NCBI GenBank assembly: GCA_943372995.1
Contig: CALSAQ010000002.1
Span: forward strand, 248,001-312,000
Direction of reading: 5' to 3'
DNA: 64,000 bases
Origin: CAJBVG01 sp943372995
Lineage (GTDB): Bacteria > Bacteroidota > Bacteroidia > Sphingobacteriales > Sphingobacteriaceae
The translations under genes and the position numbers were made by a program. Every line of letters starts with the position of its first letter. The stretch's first letter is position 1. Shown one piece after another: positions 8,401-17,311 of this stretch. The notes below the pieces were generated by a model. It ran no database searches. It saw nothing but the letters and a program-made list of their open reading frames with translations, and was not told the DNA's origin.

Positions 8401-10545
8401 ATAATTTATCAAATTAAACTTCGATGTATTTCTTTGTTTGGTTGCATAAGCGACACTACTGTAATGGTAAGAGTATTGCCTCAACCTAACGCTAGTTTTA
8501 ATACAGATGTTTCTACAGGTTGCCAACCTTTAACGGTTAATATAAATAATCTTTCTACTACAGGTATTAACTATGCATGGGATTTTGGCGATGGAGAAAC
8601 CAGTAACAACCCATCCGTAAATTTTGTAAAAGTATATGATAATACATCTCTCTTACCCATACAAAGAGAGATACAGTTAGCTGTAGAAAACACTTATGGA
8701 TGTGTAGATACATTTAAAAGAACGGTTACAGTTTTCCCAATTGTAAATTCTAGTTTTATTATAGATACTGTACAATGTTCTCCATTTATTGCATTAGCAG
8801 AAAATCGTTCAATAAATGGGAATAAATATTATTGGTATTTAGATAATGTGTTTGTCGACTCTACAGTTAACAAAGAATTTATATTAACAAATACTGGAAC
8901 TGCAGATCAATACCATGATATTAACCTCAGAACAATTTCTATCTATGGATGTATCGACGATACAACAATTAGAATTAGAGTACTTCCCGAGCCAAGAGCA
9001 GATTTTATTGTGGATATTAATGCAGGTTGCCAACCGATGGATGTTGTTATCACAAATCAGTCGACCACCACTATAAATTACGCATGGGATTTTGGCGATG
9101 GAGAAACCAGCAACACAACTGATGTTACATTTAATAAAACCTTTACGAACACATCAAGAATACCAATAGAAAGAACTATTCAATTAGCGGTAGAAAATTC
9201 ATTTGGTTGTGTTGATACTTTTAGGAGAACGATTACTGTATATCCAAATGTAGAAGCAAACTTTAATCTAAACGATACCGTTTCTTGTAGTCCATTAATT
9301 ATACAAACAAGCAATACCTCTCAAAATACATTAACCTATGCTTGGTTTATAGATAATGTATTGGTTGATACGAATGCAAATCCGCTGTTAGTGATTAACA
9401 ATAATACAAGCACTGAAAGAAATTCAGTAATTCGCTTAGTGTCTACATCAGCATATGGTTGTACCGATGAAATGGTTAGAAATGTAAAAATTCTTCCTGT
9501 TCCGGTTGCCGATTTCTTTATCCCTAATTCAGTTGTAAAATATCCACAAAATACATTCAGTTTTGTAAATCAAAATGTGCAGCCAAGCTTTACTTATAAA
9601 TGGTATTTTGGCGATGGAGATAGTTCGTTACTTGCAAACCCAGGACCTCATAGTTATGCATCACCAGGGCAATATAGTGTTACATTAATTGTATATAATA
9701 CTCAGTGTTCCGATACACTAGTAAGACTGGCAACAGTACAACCTCCATTCCCCGTGGTAAGTTTTAATGGTTCGGGAGTAGGTTGTGCACCATTAACCAT
9801 AAGTTTTCAGAATAACACTTTATATGCTGATCGCTATGAATGGGACTTTGGCGATGGAATGAAATCAAACGAAGTAAATCCAACACATACTTATGTTGAA
9901 GGGGGAGTATATACCATAAGTTTAGTAGCCTATGGAGAAGGAGGTCAGGCATTAGATGTGCATGTAGATAGTGTAGAAGTGTACGGATTACCTAATGCGT
10001 ATTTCATTGCACAACCTAAAGTGGTCTTTATTCCTAGTGATCCTATGGTGTTGTTTAATTTAAGTCAGAATGCAAATCAATTCCTTTGGGATTTTGGCGA
10101 TGGCTTTACTTCAACAGATGTATCACCAACACATTATTACTTGGAAGAAGGGGAATACAATATCACATTGTACGCAACCAATAGCTATGGATGTGTAGAT
10201 ACTTTTACCATAGAAAAAGCAGTAAAAGCAGAGAGTGGTGGGAATGTAAAAATTCCGAATGCATTTACACCTAACCCAAATGGAGGAAATGGTGGATACA
10301 TTTCTAGAGGAGAATATAATAACGATGTCTTTTACCCAATGGTAGAAGGTGCAGAAAATTATCGACTAAGTATTTATAATAGATGGGGCGATCAATTGTT
10401 CGAAAGCAACGATATAAATATTGGTTGGGATGGTTACTATAGAGGAGAGCTTTGTAAACAGGATGTATATGTTTGGAAAGTAGAATTATTTTTCTCTGAT
10501 GGAACTAAAAAGACGAAGACGGGTGATTTGTTGTTGCTAAGATAA
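5461..10545 (+). CDS. Giant PKD-repeat cell-surface protein with T9SS type B sorting domain
   Basis: 1694 residues. Signal peptide (about 1-27, ending VKAQ), then a long array of PKD/Ig-like modules; I count about eleven PKD cores of the WDFGDG type (for example WAFGDG, WDFDDG, WYFGDG). Residues about 937-1275 contain two tandem copies, roughly 169 residues each, of a two-domain unit beginning CSP. Residues about 1596-1694 form the gliding-motility-associated C-terminal (type B) sorting domain: IPNAFTPN, YNRWGDQLF, GWDGYYRG. Secretion through T9SS and surface attachment are expected; adhesin function is inferred. No ATG is available near the signal peptide: TTG at 5461 or GTG at 5467 must start it. 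The next gene is a PorP/SprF protein, the usual partner of such proteins. Confidence 0.92.
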   Translation: MRVKFIIRLFSLFFIAFFLNSLQVKAQCIVLVDQTGINSTNPTYVNCMAAATPANVTLSFTNVNALGTSTINWGDGTATQNFPFINAGAILSHVYTSDVDTYLITITQTAPLCVIQAHFVNERSVIAQIAPVTGSVTTICAPNVIQLVNKSTNVSPTTIFTLDYGDGTPIDTFDYTNAGDTILHLYERDRVACNTVVTLTARNQCTGNVVSTNSYGPIQVYDRDSAILAVDNATLCYPDTTAVFTNNTIRNCLLSGNTQQRYERWIVYDNNGVGVDSTGWIPWPPSNPRSISFPGGPTRPRTYTVMLLDSSLCGVDTAIRTVQIIDPPNAFFTSVDTVCSGTAIAFTNGSTPGMNYAWAFGDGNTSNQTNPSRTYTNVGNSIVSFNVRLIVTNPAGFACRDTFIKTVYILPRPTANFSMNTFTANQSACDSLVVNFADLSLNATQWEWDFDNNNVIDFTGQFPPAQTFTQTRTIRLLVTSVNGCTHQLTRTVTIFRTPIASFTANSVCVNQPAIFTNTSTQFPGNNITGRSWNFDDPSSGGNNTSTANNPTHTFTTPGIYDVRLIIQSQNGCPDTIIQQISVEFPPVVNFTPSVLSGCSPLSVTYTNTTTNADPTLYQWRRGNTIFSTNISPVVTYINNGTTNDTIRIKLIAQTTFGCRDSLTQTIVVFPNPIAGIAASALPSCIPSPINFISTSTGANSFAWDFDDGFTSSLPNPSHQFVNSTNSIRVYNVRLIATSLNLCTDTAFLPVLVYPDQTFVITTNVDSGCSPLTVNFPSFPAVVSYQWDFGDAQSSTAPSPQHTYTNLSNATIDYVCRGIFTNAFGCRDTVFKTIRVFPLPTALFSSNKLSGCSPDTIVFTNQSTAANRYIWYFGDGDSLVTTSNADVEHDYINNTTAPIVFNVVLKAFNNDSCFRTFNQNITIYPRVHSSFTIDTVQCSPYVAQADNRSINGNKFYWYVNNSLVDSVQNREFTLTNTTNADIIYQIKLRCISLFGCISDTTVMVRVLPQPNASFNTDVSTGCQPLTVNINNLSTTGINYAWDFGDGETSNNPSVNFVKVYDNTSLLPIQREIQLAVENTYGCVDTFKRTVTVFPIVNSSFIIDTVQCSPFIALAENRSINGNKYYWYLDNVFVDSTVNKEFILTNTGTADQYHDINLRTISIYGCIDDTTIRIRVLPEPRADFIVDINAGCQPMDVVITNQSTTTINYAWDFGDGETSNTTDVTFNKTFTNTSRIPIERTIQLAVENSFGCVDTFRRTITVYPNVEANFNLNDTVSCSPLIIQTSNTSQNTLTYAWFIDNVLVDTNANPLLVINNNTSTERNSVIRLVSTSAYGCTDEMVRNVKILPVPVADFFIPNSVVKYPQNTFSFVNQNVQPSFTYKWYFGDGDSSLLANPGPHSYASPGQYSVTLIVYNTQCSDTLVRLATVQPPFPVVSFNGSGVGCAPLTISFQNNTLYADRYEWDFGDGMKSNEVNPTHTYVEGGVYTISLVAYGEGGQALDVHVDSVEVYGLPNAYFIAQPKVVFIPSDPMVLFNLSQNANQFLWDFGDGFTSTDVSPTHYYLEEGEYNITLYATNSYGCVDTFTIEKAVKAESGGNVKIPNAFTPNPNGGNGGYISRGEYNNDVFYPMVEGAENYRLSIYNRWGDQLFESNDINIGWDGYYRGELCKQDVYVWKVELFFSDGTKKTKTGDLLLLR

Positions 10546-10581
10546 CTCGTAACTCGAAGCTCGTAGTTCGTAACTCGTAGT
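10546..10581. repeat. Word-repeat island, YTCGTAN family
   Basis: Five copies of a 7-bp word (CTCGTAA, CTCGAAG, CTCGTAG, TTCGTAA, CTCGTAG) begin directly at the stop codon of the PKD gene and fill the gap before the PorP/SprF gene. Confidence 0.8.
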
Positions 10582-10592
10582 TGGGATAAAAA

Positions 10593-11597
10593 ATGATGAA
10601 AAAATTGAAAATATTTGCGCTCTTGATGTGCTTGGTACAGTTAACCAAGGCGCAGGATCCTCAATTTTCTCAATACTACGCTACTCCTTTATATTTAAAT
10701 CCAGCATTTACAGGTGCAAATACATTTCATCGTTTAATTATAAATTACAGAAACCAATGGCCTGGTGCATTAGAAAATGGGTATGTAACTTACATGGCTT
10801 CATACGATTATAATTGGGATGCATTGAGAAGTGGTTTAGGTTTTTATGCGATACAAGACGTTTCAGGAATGAGTGCTTTAACCTATAGAAACATAGGTGG
10901 TTTGTATGCTTACGATTTAAAGTTAACTAGGAAATTAAACCTAAGAACTGGTTTCCATATATCTTATACTCAAAAGGACATCGATTTCTCACGTCTTCTG
11001 TTCAACGATCAACTGGAACGAGGTGGTGGTCCGTCGTTTGAGGCTAATAAATACTTTAACATTACTTATTTGGATTATGATGTAGGAATGTTGTTGTATT
11101 CAGAAAATGCATTTATAGGTTTTGCGGTTCATCATTTAACAGAACCTAACGAATCATTTATCGGTTTTGATAGTCATTTACCACGTAAATACTCTTTACA
11201 TGGCTCATATACATTCAATTTAAACTTAGCAGGGGCTAAAAAAAGCATTATGCCAAGCTTTAATTACAAAAAGCAAGGGAATTTTGATCAGCTCGATTTA
11301 GGAGTATATTATAACCATGAACCCTTAGTATTAGGCTTTTGGTACCGTGGGATACCAACTACATTATTCAATTCTTCAAATGTGGCCAATAACGATGCAT
11401 TCGCTATATTATTAGGATATGCCTTAGAAGATCGACCATTGAGGGTTGGATACAGCTACGATCTTACGACCTCAGGGTTATTTCAAAAATCGGGTGGAAG
11501 TCACGAAATATCAATCATTTACGAATTCAATGCAGGGCTTAAATTTGGAAATCGTTCTAAATATAATAAACGCCCAATCCCTTGTGCTAAATTTTAG
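10593..11597 (+). CDS. PorP/SprF family type IX secretion membrane protein
   Basis: 334 residues. Signal peptide ending TKAQ, then DPQFSQYYATPLYLNPAF, the hallmark N-terminus of the PorP/SprF family, followed by amphipathic beta strands of an outer-membrane barrel ending in an aromatic-rich C-terminus. Family members help export and anchor large proteins with type B sorting domains and are usually encoded directly downstream of them, as here (47 nt after the PKD protein). Tandem ATGs at 10593/10596; the first is used here. One of several paralogues normally found per genome, so it may serve this adhesin only. Confidence 0.93.
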   Translation: MMKKLKIFALLMCLVQLTKAQDPQFSQYYATPLYLNPAFTGANTFHRLIINYRNQWPGALENGYVTYMASYDYNWDALRSGLGFYAIQDVSGMSALTYRNIGGLYAYDLKLTRKLNLRTGFHISYTQKDIDFSRLLFNDQLERGGGPSFEANKYFNITYLDYDVGMLLYSENAFIGFAVHHLTEPNESFIGFDSHLPRKYSLHGSYTFNLNLAGAKKSIMPSFNYKKQGNFDQLDLGVYYNHEPLVLGFWYRGIPTTLFNSSNVANNDAFAILLGYALEDRPLRVGYSYDLTTSGLFQKSGGSHEISIIYEFNAGLKFGNRSKYNKRPIPCAKF

Positions 11598-11651
11598 TTA
11601 AATACCTTAAATTGTTAATATTTCCCTAACAAACAAGCGGAAAAATATTTT

Positions 11652-11659
11652 TACATTTG
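11652..11659 (+). promoter_or_regulatory. -7 element before the nuclease gene
   Basis: TACATTTG is an exact TAnnTTTG match, 20 nt before the first ATG, implying a leader of about 15 nt. Confidence 0.55.
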
Positions 11660-11678
11660 CTAGCTATTTTGCTTAATA

Positions 11679-12974
11679 ATGATGATGAAAAAGAAAGTCT
11701 TGGTATTGTTGGCTTTAATTAGCTTTTTTGGCCTAAATAAGTCTTATTCGCAAGACACGGTTCGTATTATGCAATACAACCTATTCAGGTATGGAGAGAG
11801 CGGTAAAGAGCCTAGTTTAAAAAACCCTTTATTAAGTACAATAGTTAACCATGTTAAGCCAGACATCATAGGAGTAAATGAACTTTCTGCAACAGCAGAT
11901 TATGCTGCCAATGTTTTAAATGGTGCATTAAATACTAATGGAGTAACTACTTGGCGTCGTGGGTCATTATCAAAAGCTGGTGTAGATAAATCATTAACAA
12001 ATACCATTTTCTATAATTCAGAAAAATTTAAACTACTAAGTCAAGATACCGTTAGTACTGTACAGCGAGAAATTACTTCATTCAATTTCATGTATGTAGA
12101 TTCTAATAGTGTTAAAACTCAGGATACTGTTTTCTTTAGTGTGTTAGTATTGCATTTTAAGGCAGGGAATTCTTCATCAGATGAAGCTACAAGAGGTACA
12201 GAGGCATTAGAAATTGTAAAATATATTAATGCTTTTGGAAAGAGGAAAAACATTATTGTTATGGGCGACTATAACGTATATACCAATACAGAGCCAGGTT
12301 TTTCACATTTAGTTACTGGAACCGATAGCTTGAATAAACTAGTTGATCCAATTAATAAGTTGGGTACATGGAATAATAATTCCGCTTTTGCGAATATTCA
12401 TACCCAATCTACACATTCTACACAAACTGGTGGGTTCTCAAGTGGGGGTATGGACGATCGTTTCGACATCTTGTTATGTTCAAAATCATTGATGGTTGAT
12501 TCTCTTAGAATGAGAGTGATACCATCTACTTACATACCTGTTGGAAACGACGGATTGCATTTTAATTTAGCAATTAATGCAGCTCCAGCAAACACTTCTG
12601 TACCTTCAGACGTACTTGGTGCGTTATATAACATGTCTGACCATTTACCAATAAGAGCAGATTTTGTAATTACTCCCAAAATGCCATTACCTCAAGGGGT
12701 AGCGGCCGAATGGAAGAAGTTCGACCAACAAGTATTTACCCTTAATCCTATAGAAAACGAATTAAATGTACATGTGGCAGGGGAATTGCTTAATAAAAAA
12801 TTGAAGTTTCAATTATTAGATATTAACGGTAAAAAGATGGTTGATATAGAACATTTATTTACTGATAACGATTTTAAATATACTTTACCATACGATTTAG
12901 CTCAAGGAGTTTATATTTTAAAAATTAGCAACGATAACTCTTGGTTAATACAAAGAAAATTATTGAAGAAATAA
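11679..12974 (+). CDS. Secreted endonuclease/exonuclease/phosphatase-family protein with T9SS sorting domain
   Basis: 431 residues. Signal peptide (to about residue 25, SYSQ), then an EEP-fold domain with its expected motifs: MQYNLF, GVNELS (metal-binding Glu), MGDYNVYT (Asp197, Asn199) and MSDHLPI (His322). The last about 75 residues (LNPIENELNVHV ... YILKIS) form a type A C-terminal sorting domain. The protein should be exported by T9SS and act on extracellular DNA or another phosphoester; substrate is inferred from fold only. It stands 2 nt before the next gene, so the two are translationally linked. Three ATGs in tandem at the start leave the exact first residue open. Confidence 0.88.
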   Translation: MMMKKKVLVLLALISFFGLNKSYSQDTVRIMQYNLFRYGESGKEPSLKNPLLSTIVNHVKPDIIGVNELSATADYAANVLNGALNTNGVTTWRRGSLSKAGVDKSLTNTIFYNSEKFKLLSQDTVSTVQREITSFNFMYVDSNSVKTQDTVFFSVLVLHFKAGNSSSDEATRGTEALEIVKYINAFGKRKNIIVMGDYNVYTNTEPGFSHLVTGTDSLNKLVDPINKLGTWNNNSAFANIHTQSTHSTQTGGFSSGGMDDRFDILLCSKSLMVDSLRMRVIPSTYIPVGNDGLHFNLAINAAPANTSVPSDVLGALYNMSDHLPIRADFVITPKMPLPQGVAAEWKKFDQQVFTLNPIENELNVHVAGELLNKKLKFQLLDINGKKMVDIEHLFTDNDFKYTLPYDLAQGVYILKISNDNSWLIQRKLLKK

Positions 12975-12976
12975 GC

Positions 12977-15091
12977 ATGAGTCAAAAAAAATACATAGCG
13001 GCACTTTTTACTGCATCAATATTATTTATTCAACAACTAGAGGTAAAAGCTCAAGCATCTTTTGAGGAGAAAGAAACTACGGCTGGAAACATAAGAATGA
13101 CCGTGAATAATCTTGGGATGATTGGGAATGCGTTTAGAGGGTCATACAATGTATTAGATTACTCATCTTGCGAATTTCCTGTAGGGTCGGGGATAGAACA
13201 TCTATTTCAAGGAGGACTGTGGATAGGTGGGTACATTAATGGATCTCAGGTTGCGGTAAGTACTGGTGCCATAGATGATGCATCAGGTTATTCAACAGGT
13301 AAAAGAAATTTCGAATTTTCTGCAGCTGTTGGTTCTAAATTATTAGAAAGATCGAGTTTAATTGATAATCCATTATATCAAACTAGTGCAATTTCACATC
13401 AAGATTTTGTATCAGACTTTACAGATAAAAACACTACAGTACCAGGAACAAATATTCAAATTAACGATCACTTATTTCCTTTAGGTGCCGATGTGCATTT
13501 CGAATCGTACAACTATAATTTCAACTTCGCGAACTATTTCGTTATCCTTAATTATGTAATCACTAATAACAGTACCAATACTTGGGATTCTGTTTATGTT
13601 GGTTATTGGAAAGATGGTGTAGTAAGAAATGTTAATGTTACTGCTCCAGCAGGAAGTGCCTTTTTTAATAAAGGAGGTAATGGATATCTTGATTCATTAT
13701 TTATTGCATACGAATACGATGCTGCGGGTGACTTAGGTTTTACAGAGAGTTATGTAGGTTTAAAATTTTTAGGGGCTATTGATAAAGATGGTTTAGCACA
13801 TCCATTGGTAAGGAATAATTTCCTTGCACATTACAATGCATGGCAATTCAATAATACTGCGGATCCTTTGTATTTTTCTCCAGGCGACGATAATCAGAAG
13901 TATGGGAAAATGACGGCTGGATTAAATTTCAGGCCCGATTGGGAAACTAATATTCGTCCAACCTTACGTCAAGCAAATAACCGCTCACACTTAATGTCGG
14001 TGGGTCCATTTGTTAAAGTTCTACCAGGCGAAAGTATTAATGTTTCGTTTTCTCTAGTTTGTGCGAAGAAAGTTGAAGATGGAAATCCGAACTCAGCAGA
14101 TAACGATATTCAAAAAGGAGTATTAGTGCAAAACTCTTTATTTGCTCAAACAGCATTTAACGGTGAAGATGCAAACTTCAACGGTGTTTTAGATCCAGGA
14201 GAGGATAGAGATGAAGATGGTAAAATTACACGATTTGTATTGCCTTCACCTCCAAATATTCCACGTAATAAGGTTGTCGCATCAGAAAATAAAATTGAAA
14301 TTTATTGGTCGAAAAATTCAGAAGCTTCTGTAGATCCTATTTCTAAGAAAAAAGATTTTGAAGGCTATCGTTTATACAAAACTACTGTAGGTTTTGATGT
14401 TACGGGTACACAAGATATTATTAACTCATTGAAGTTAATTGCAGAGTTCGATCGTAGTGATAATAGTTTGTTTAGTAATACTAGTTTTGGGGCAATACAA
14501 CTTACAGACTCGGTTCAGTTTGGAGAAGTAGATGCAAACGGAGATACTATTTGGTATTATTACAAATATACATTCGACAACATTCAAAATGGATGGCAAC
14601 ACGCCATAGCCATTACGTCTTTTGACCAAGGTGATGAAATAAATAATTTGCAATCATTGGAGTCGAGTACTATACCAAGTTTAAAGAGAGTATTCCCAGG
14701 GATGAAGGCAAACGATGATTTTGAAAATGGTGACCCATTTGTATACCCTAATCCATATTATGGTGTTGCAGCATGGGAAGGAGTGAGTAAAAATCCAGAA
14801 GATAAAAAGATCTACTTTGCAAATTTACCTTCTACTTGCGAGGTTAGAATTTATTCTGCAGCAGGAGATTTAGTAGATGAATTTAAACACGACGAAAGTT
14901 ATAATGGGAACGACATCCGCTGGACAAGCACCTATTCGGATCCAACACAAACAACATTTTCAGGTGGGGAACATGCATGGGATTTATTATCTAAAGACAA
15001 TCAAATTATTTCTCGAGGAACTTATTTGTTCTCTGTAAAGGATACAAAATCAGGTAAAACCTACAAAGGGAAATTTGCATTAATTAAATAG
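12977..15091 (+). CDS. Secreted protein of unknown function with C-terminal surface/sorting domain
   Basis: 704 residues from the ATG at 12977, which gives a good signal peptide (ending VKAQA); the open frame extends upstream into the previous gene but those codons precede the signal peptide and are unlikely to be used. I do not recognise a catalytic domain. Visible: a fibronectin/Ig-like central part, an Asp-rich stretch FNGVLDPGEDRDEDGK near residues 400-416 that resembles a calcium loop, and a C-terminal region FVYPNPYYGVAAWEG ... RGTYLFSVKD resembling a FlgD-like or type A sorting domain. Starts 2 nt after the nuclease gene and is followed 22 nt later by another secreted protein. Confidence 0.8.
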   Translation: MSQKKYIAALFTASILFIQQLEVKAQASFEEKETTAGNIRMTVNNLGMIGNAFRGSYNVLDYSSCEFPVGSGIEHLFQGGLWIGGYINGSQVAVSTGAIDDASGYSTGKRNFEFSAAVGSKLLERSSLIDNPLYQTSAISHQDFVSDFTDKNTTVPGTNIQINDHLFPLGADVHFESYNYNFNFANYFVILNYVITNNSTNTWDSVYVGYWKDGVVRNVNVTAPAGSAFFNKGGNGYLDSLFIAYEYDAAGDLGFTESYVGLKFLGAIDKDGLAHPLVRNNFLAHYNAWQFNNTADPLYFSPGDDNQKYGKMTAGLNFRPDWETNIRPTLRQANNRSHLMSVGPFVKVLPGESINVSFSLVCAKKVEDGNPNSADNDIQKGVLVQNSLFAQTAFNGEDANFNGVLDPGEDRDEDGKITRFVLPSPPNIPRNKVVASENKIEIYWSKNSEASVDPISKKKDFEGYRLYKTTVGFDVTGTQDIINSLKLIAEFDRSDNSLFSNTSFGAIQLTDSVQFGEVDANGDTIWYYYKYTFDNIQNGWQHAIAITSFDQGDEINNLQSLESSTIPSLKRVFPGMKANDDFENGDPFVYPNPYYGVAAWEGVSKNPEDKKIYFANLPSTCEVRIYSAAGDLVDEFKHDESYNGNDIRWTSTYSDPTQTTFSGGEHAWDLLSKDNQIISRGTYLFSVKDTKSGKTYKGKFALIK

Positions 15092-15113
15092 AAAAAAATA
15101 AATAAAAAATAAA

Positions 15114-17231
15114 ATGAACAAAAAACTACTCTCATTAGCATGCTTCTTGATGATGGTTGTTGCAGCAAAAGCGCAATACCCAGTGAAGACAATCCAAGAA
15201 GTACAAACCGTTTCACAACAGAACTTAGCTGCTGGAAACGATGCATCATCATTAGCACTTACTGATACAGTACGTATCCGTGGTGTTGTAATTATGGATG
15301 CAGGTTTATCTACCATTGTTGGAGGTAAACAAGTATGGATTCAAACCAACGATGGTTCAGCTTTTTCTGGTATAGATGTTTATCAACCTTTCCCAGGTTC
15401 TGGAACACCAGGTGATGCAGGAACTGGCATATTATCTTTAGTTGAAGGCGATTCAGTAGAGATTACCGGACATGTTGAAGAGTTTCAAGGTGAAACGGAA
15501 TTTGTTCCAAACAACACTAACCCAGCTACACCAATTCAAATTTTAGGAAGTGGTATTACGGTGAAATCAAAATTGATTACAGTTGCAGAGTTAAATGATA
15601 TTAATAGAAATAACATATTAACTACAGGTGAGCAATACGAAGGTCAATATGTTGAGTTAAGAGATTTAACAGTTTCTTCGGTTGATTATTTTGACAATGG
15701 TGCTCGTGTAAGTTTCAACGTAATTGATGCAGCTGGAAATAAAATGAACGTTTCTGATCGTTTTAAATCATTCCGTTTACCTGCAACTGGTGGTACTTTC
15801 GTTCCTCCTGTAGTTGGTGATTTTATTCTTTCGATTAAAGGAGTGATTTTACATTCGAAAAATAATAGAGGTTATGAATTACATCCAATTAAACCAGCAG
15901 ATGTAGTTTGGGGTGCAGCAGCACCAGCGATCTCTGGTATTACAAGAAACGTAATTGTTCCTAACAATACAGATCAAGTACAAGTATCAGCAAATATCTC
16001 AGACCAAGAAGGTGTTGCTGAAGCTAAATTATATTACGCAGTTGGAGCTAGTAGTAATAACTACATCAGTGTACCGATGACTGCTAACGGTAGCATTTAC
16101 ACTGGTACTTTACCAGCTCAAGCAGATGGGTCAATCGTAAAATTCTTTATCGAGGCTAAAGATAATTCTAACCCTCAATTAACTAGTCGCATTCCAAATG
16201 TGCCAGCTGAAGATCCTAAATTTTATGTTGTAAGAAATAATGGATTAAGCATCTACGATTTACAATATACTCCATTCAAAAGTGGAAATTCAGGTTTTGT
16301 AGATCAAACAGTTACTGTATCTGGGGTGGTTACTTCATCAGTTTCTGATTTAGGTTATGTACATATTCAACAAGAAAACCAAGGTACTTATGCAGGTTTA
16401 TTTGTTGCTAATGGAACTGGTTTGGCTACACTTTTAACTGGAGAAAAAATTACAATTACTGGTGTAGTAAAAGAATACTTTGGGTTAACTCGTTTAGAAG
16501 CGGTTACTTCTGTAGTGAAAAATGGCTCTGGAGTAATTACACCTTTAGAATTAGATGTAGATTCATTCCGTGTAGCTAGTCAAACAGGTACAGAACCATA
16601 CGAAGGTATGTTGGTGAAATTTAAACCTGCAGGTCAGCCTTTATATATTGTTGATCAAAATCCTGATGCACCTAGTAACTTCGCAGAGTATCGTGTAGGT
16701 AAAGATACTATGGATGCAGGTGCGGGTTGCCGTGTATTAGTTGGTCGTCAAACCAATACTTCGTTCTCAACTAAAAATGCTTCTTATGTAAATGATAGTA
16801 TTTGGGTGTTGAATCAAGGCGTTGATCAAGTGATTGTTAAAAAAGGCGATTACATGACTTCTTTAACAGGTATCATGACTTACGCATTTAGTAACTTTAA
16901 ATTACTTCCAAGAAACAATAACGATTTCGAATCGTACGTAATTACAACAGGTATCACTTCTAATTTTGTGAATAAAGGAAAAGCATTAGTATATCCTAAT
17001 CCAGTTTCTTCAGTAATGAGTTTAGATTATATCATGCCAGTTTCTACTAGCGATTTATCATTAAATGTTTACGATATTTATGGTCGATTAATCAATACAA
17101 TTTCTTTAGATGGAACAACAGGAACAGCTAAAGTTGATGTATCGAACTTTTCTCAAGGAACCTATATTTACAGTATTTCTTCAGCTTCTGCAGGAGTATT
17201 AAATAATGGTCGTTTCGTAGTGACTAAATAG
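15114..17231 (+). CDS. Secreted OB-fold/DUF5689-like protein with T9SS type A sorting domain
   Basis: 705 residues. Signal peptide ending VAAKAQ, then two regions with the look of OB-fold nucleic-acid-binding modules of the DUF5689/YhcR type (TVRIRGVVIMDAG ... VWIQTNDG; VTVSGVVTS ... VHIQQENQG), and an Ig-like segment in between (about 260-370). Residues from about 625 (VYPNPVSSVMSLDY ... GTYIYSIS) form a type A sorting domain. Such OB modules are often found attached to EEP nucleases in secreted nucleases; here the nuclease is a separate gene two positions upstream, so a shared role on extracellular DNA is a reasonable inference but not shown. Followed by a clear terminator. Confidence 0.82.
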   Translation: MNKKLLSLACFLMMVVAAKAQYPVKTIQEVQTVSQQNLAAGNDASSLALTDTVRIRGVVIMDAGLSTIVGGKQVWIQTNDGSAFSGIDVYQPFPGSGTPGDAGTGILSLVEGDSVEITGHVEEFQGETEFVPNNTNPATPIQILGSGITVKSKLITVAELNDINRNNILTTGEQYEGQYVELRDLTVSSVDYFDNGARVSFNVIDAAGNKMNVSDRFKSFRLPATGGTFVPPVVGDFILSIKGVILHSKNNRGYELHPIKPADVVWGAAAPAISGITRNVIVPNNTDQVQVSANISDQEGVAEAKLYYAVGASSNNYISVPMTANGSIYTGTLPAQADGSIVKFFIEAKDNSNPQLTSRIPNVPAEDPKFYVVRNNGLSIYDLQYTPFKSGNSGFVDQTVTVSGVVTSSVSDLGYVHIQQENQGTYAGLFVANGTGLATLLTGEKITITGVVKEYFGLTRLEAVTSVVKNGSGVITPLELDVDSFRVASQTGTEPYEGMLVKFKPAGQPLYIVDQNPDAPSNFAEYRVGKDTMDAGAGCRVLVGRQTNTSFSTKNASYVNDSIWVLNQGVDQVIVKKGDYMTSLTGIMTYAFSNFKLLPRNNNDFESYVITTGITSNFVNKGKALVYPNPVSSVMSLDYIMPVSTSDLSLNVYDIYGRLINTISLDGTTGTAKVDVSNFSQGTYIYSISSASAGVLNNGRFVVTK

Positions 17232-17250
17232 TATTTTAATAATCAAATAA

Positions 17251-17288
17251 AAAAAAGCCTTCTCGTTATTTCGAGAAGGCTTTTTTTT
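17251..17288 (+). terminator. Intrinsic terminator after the 11.7-17.2 kb operon
   Basis: Perfect stem GCCTTCTCG / CGAGAAGGC flanked by A6 and T8, 6-nt loop. Ends the three-gene operon of nuclease, unknown and OB-fold protein; the A/T flanks allow it to work in both directions. Confidence 0.92.
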
Positions 17289-17311
17289 GTATTTTTATTT
17301 GAATTTAAAGT

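Noticed and set aside
12941..12976. Upstream start of the 704-residue secreted protein inside the nuclease gene
   Set aside because: ATG at 12977 starts directly at the signal peptide and gives the usual 2-nt operon spacing.
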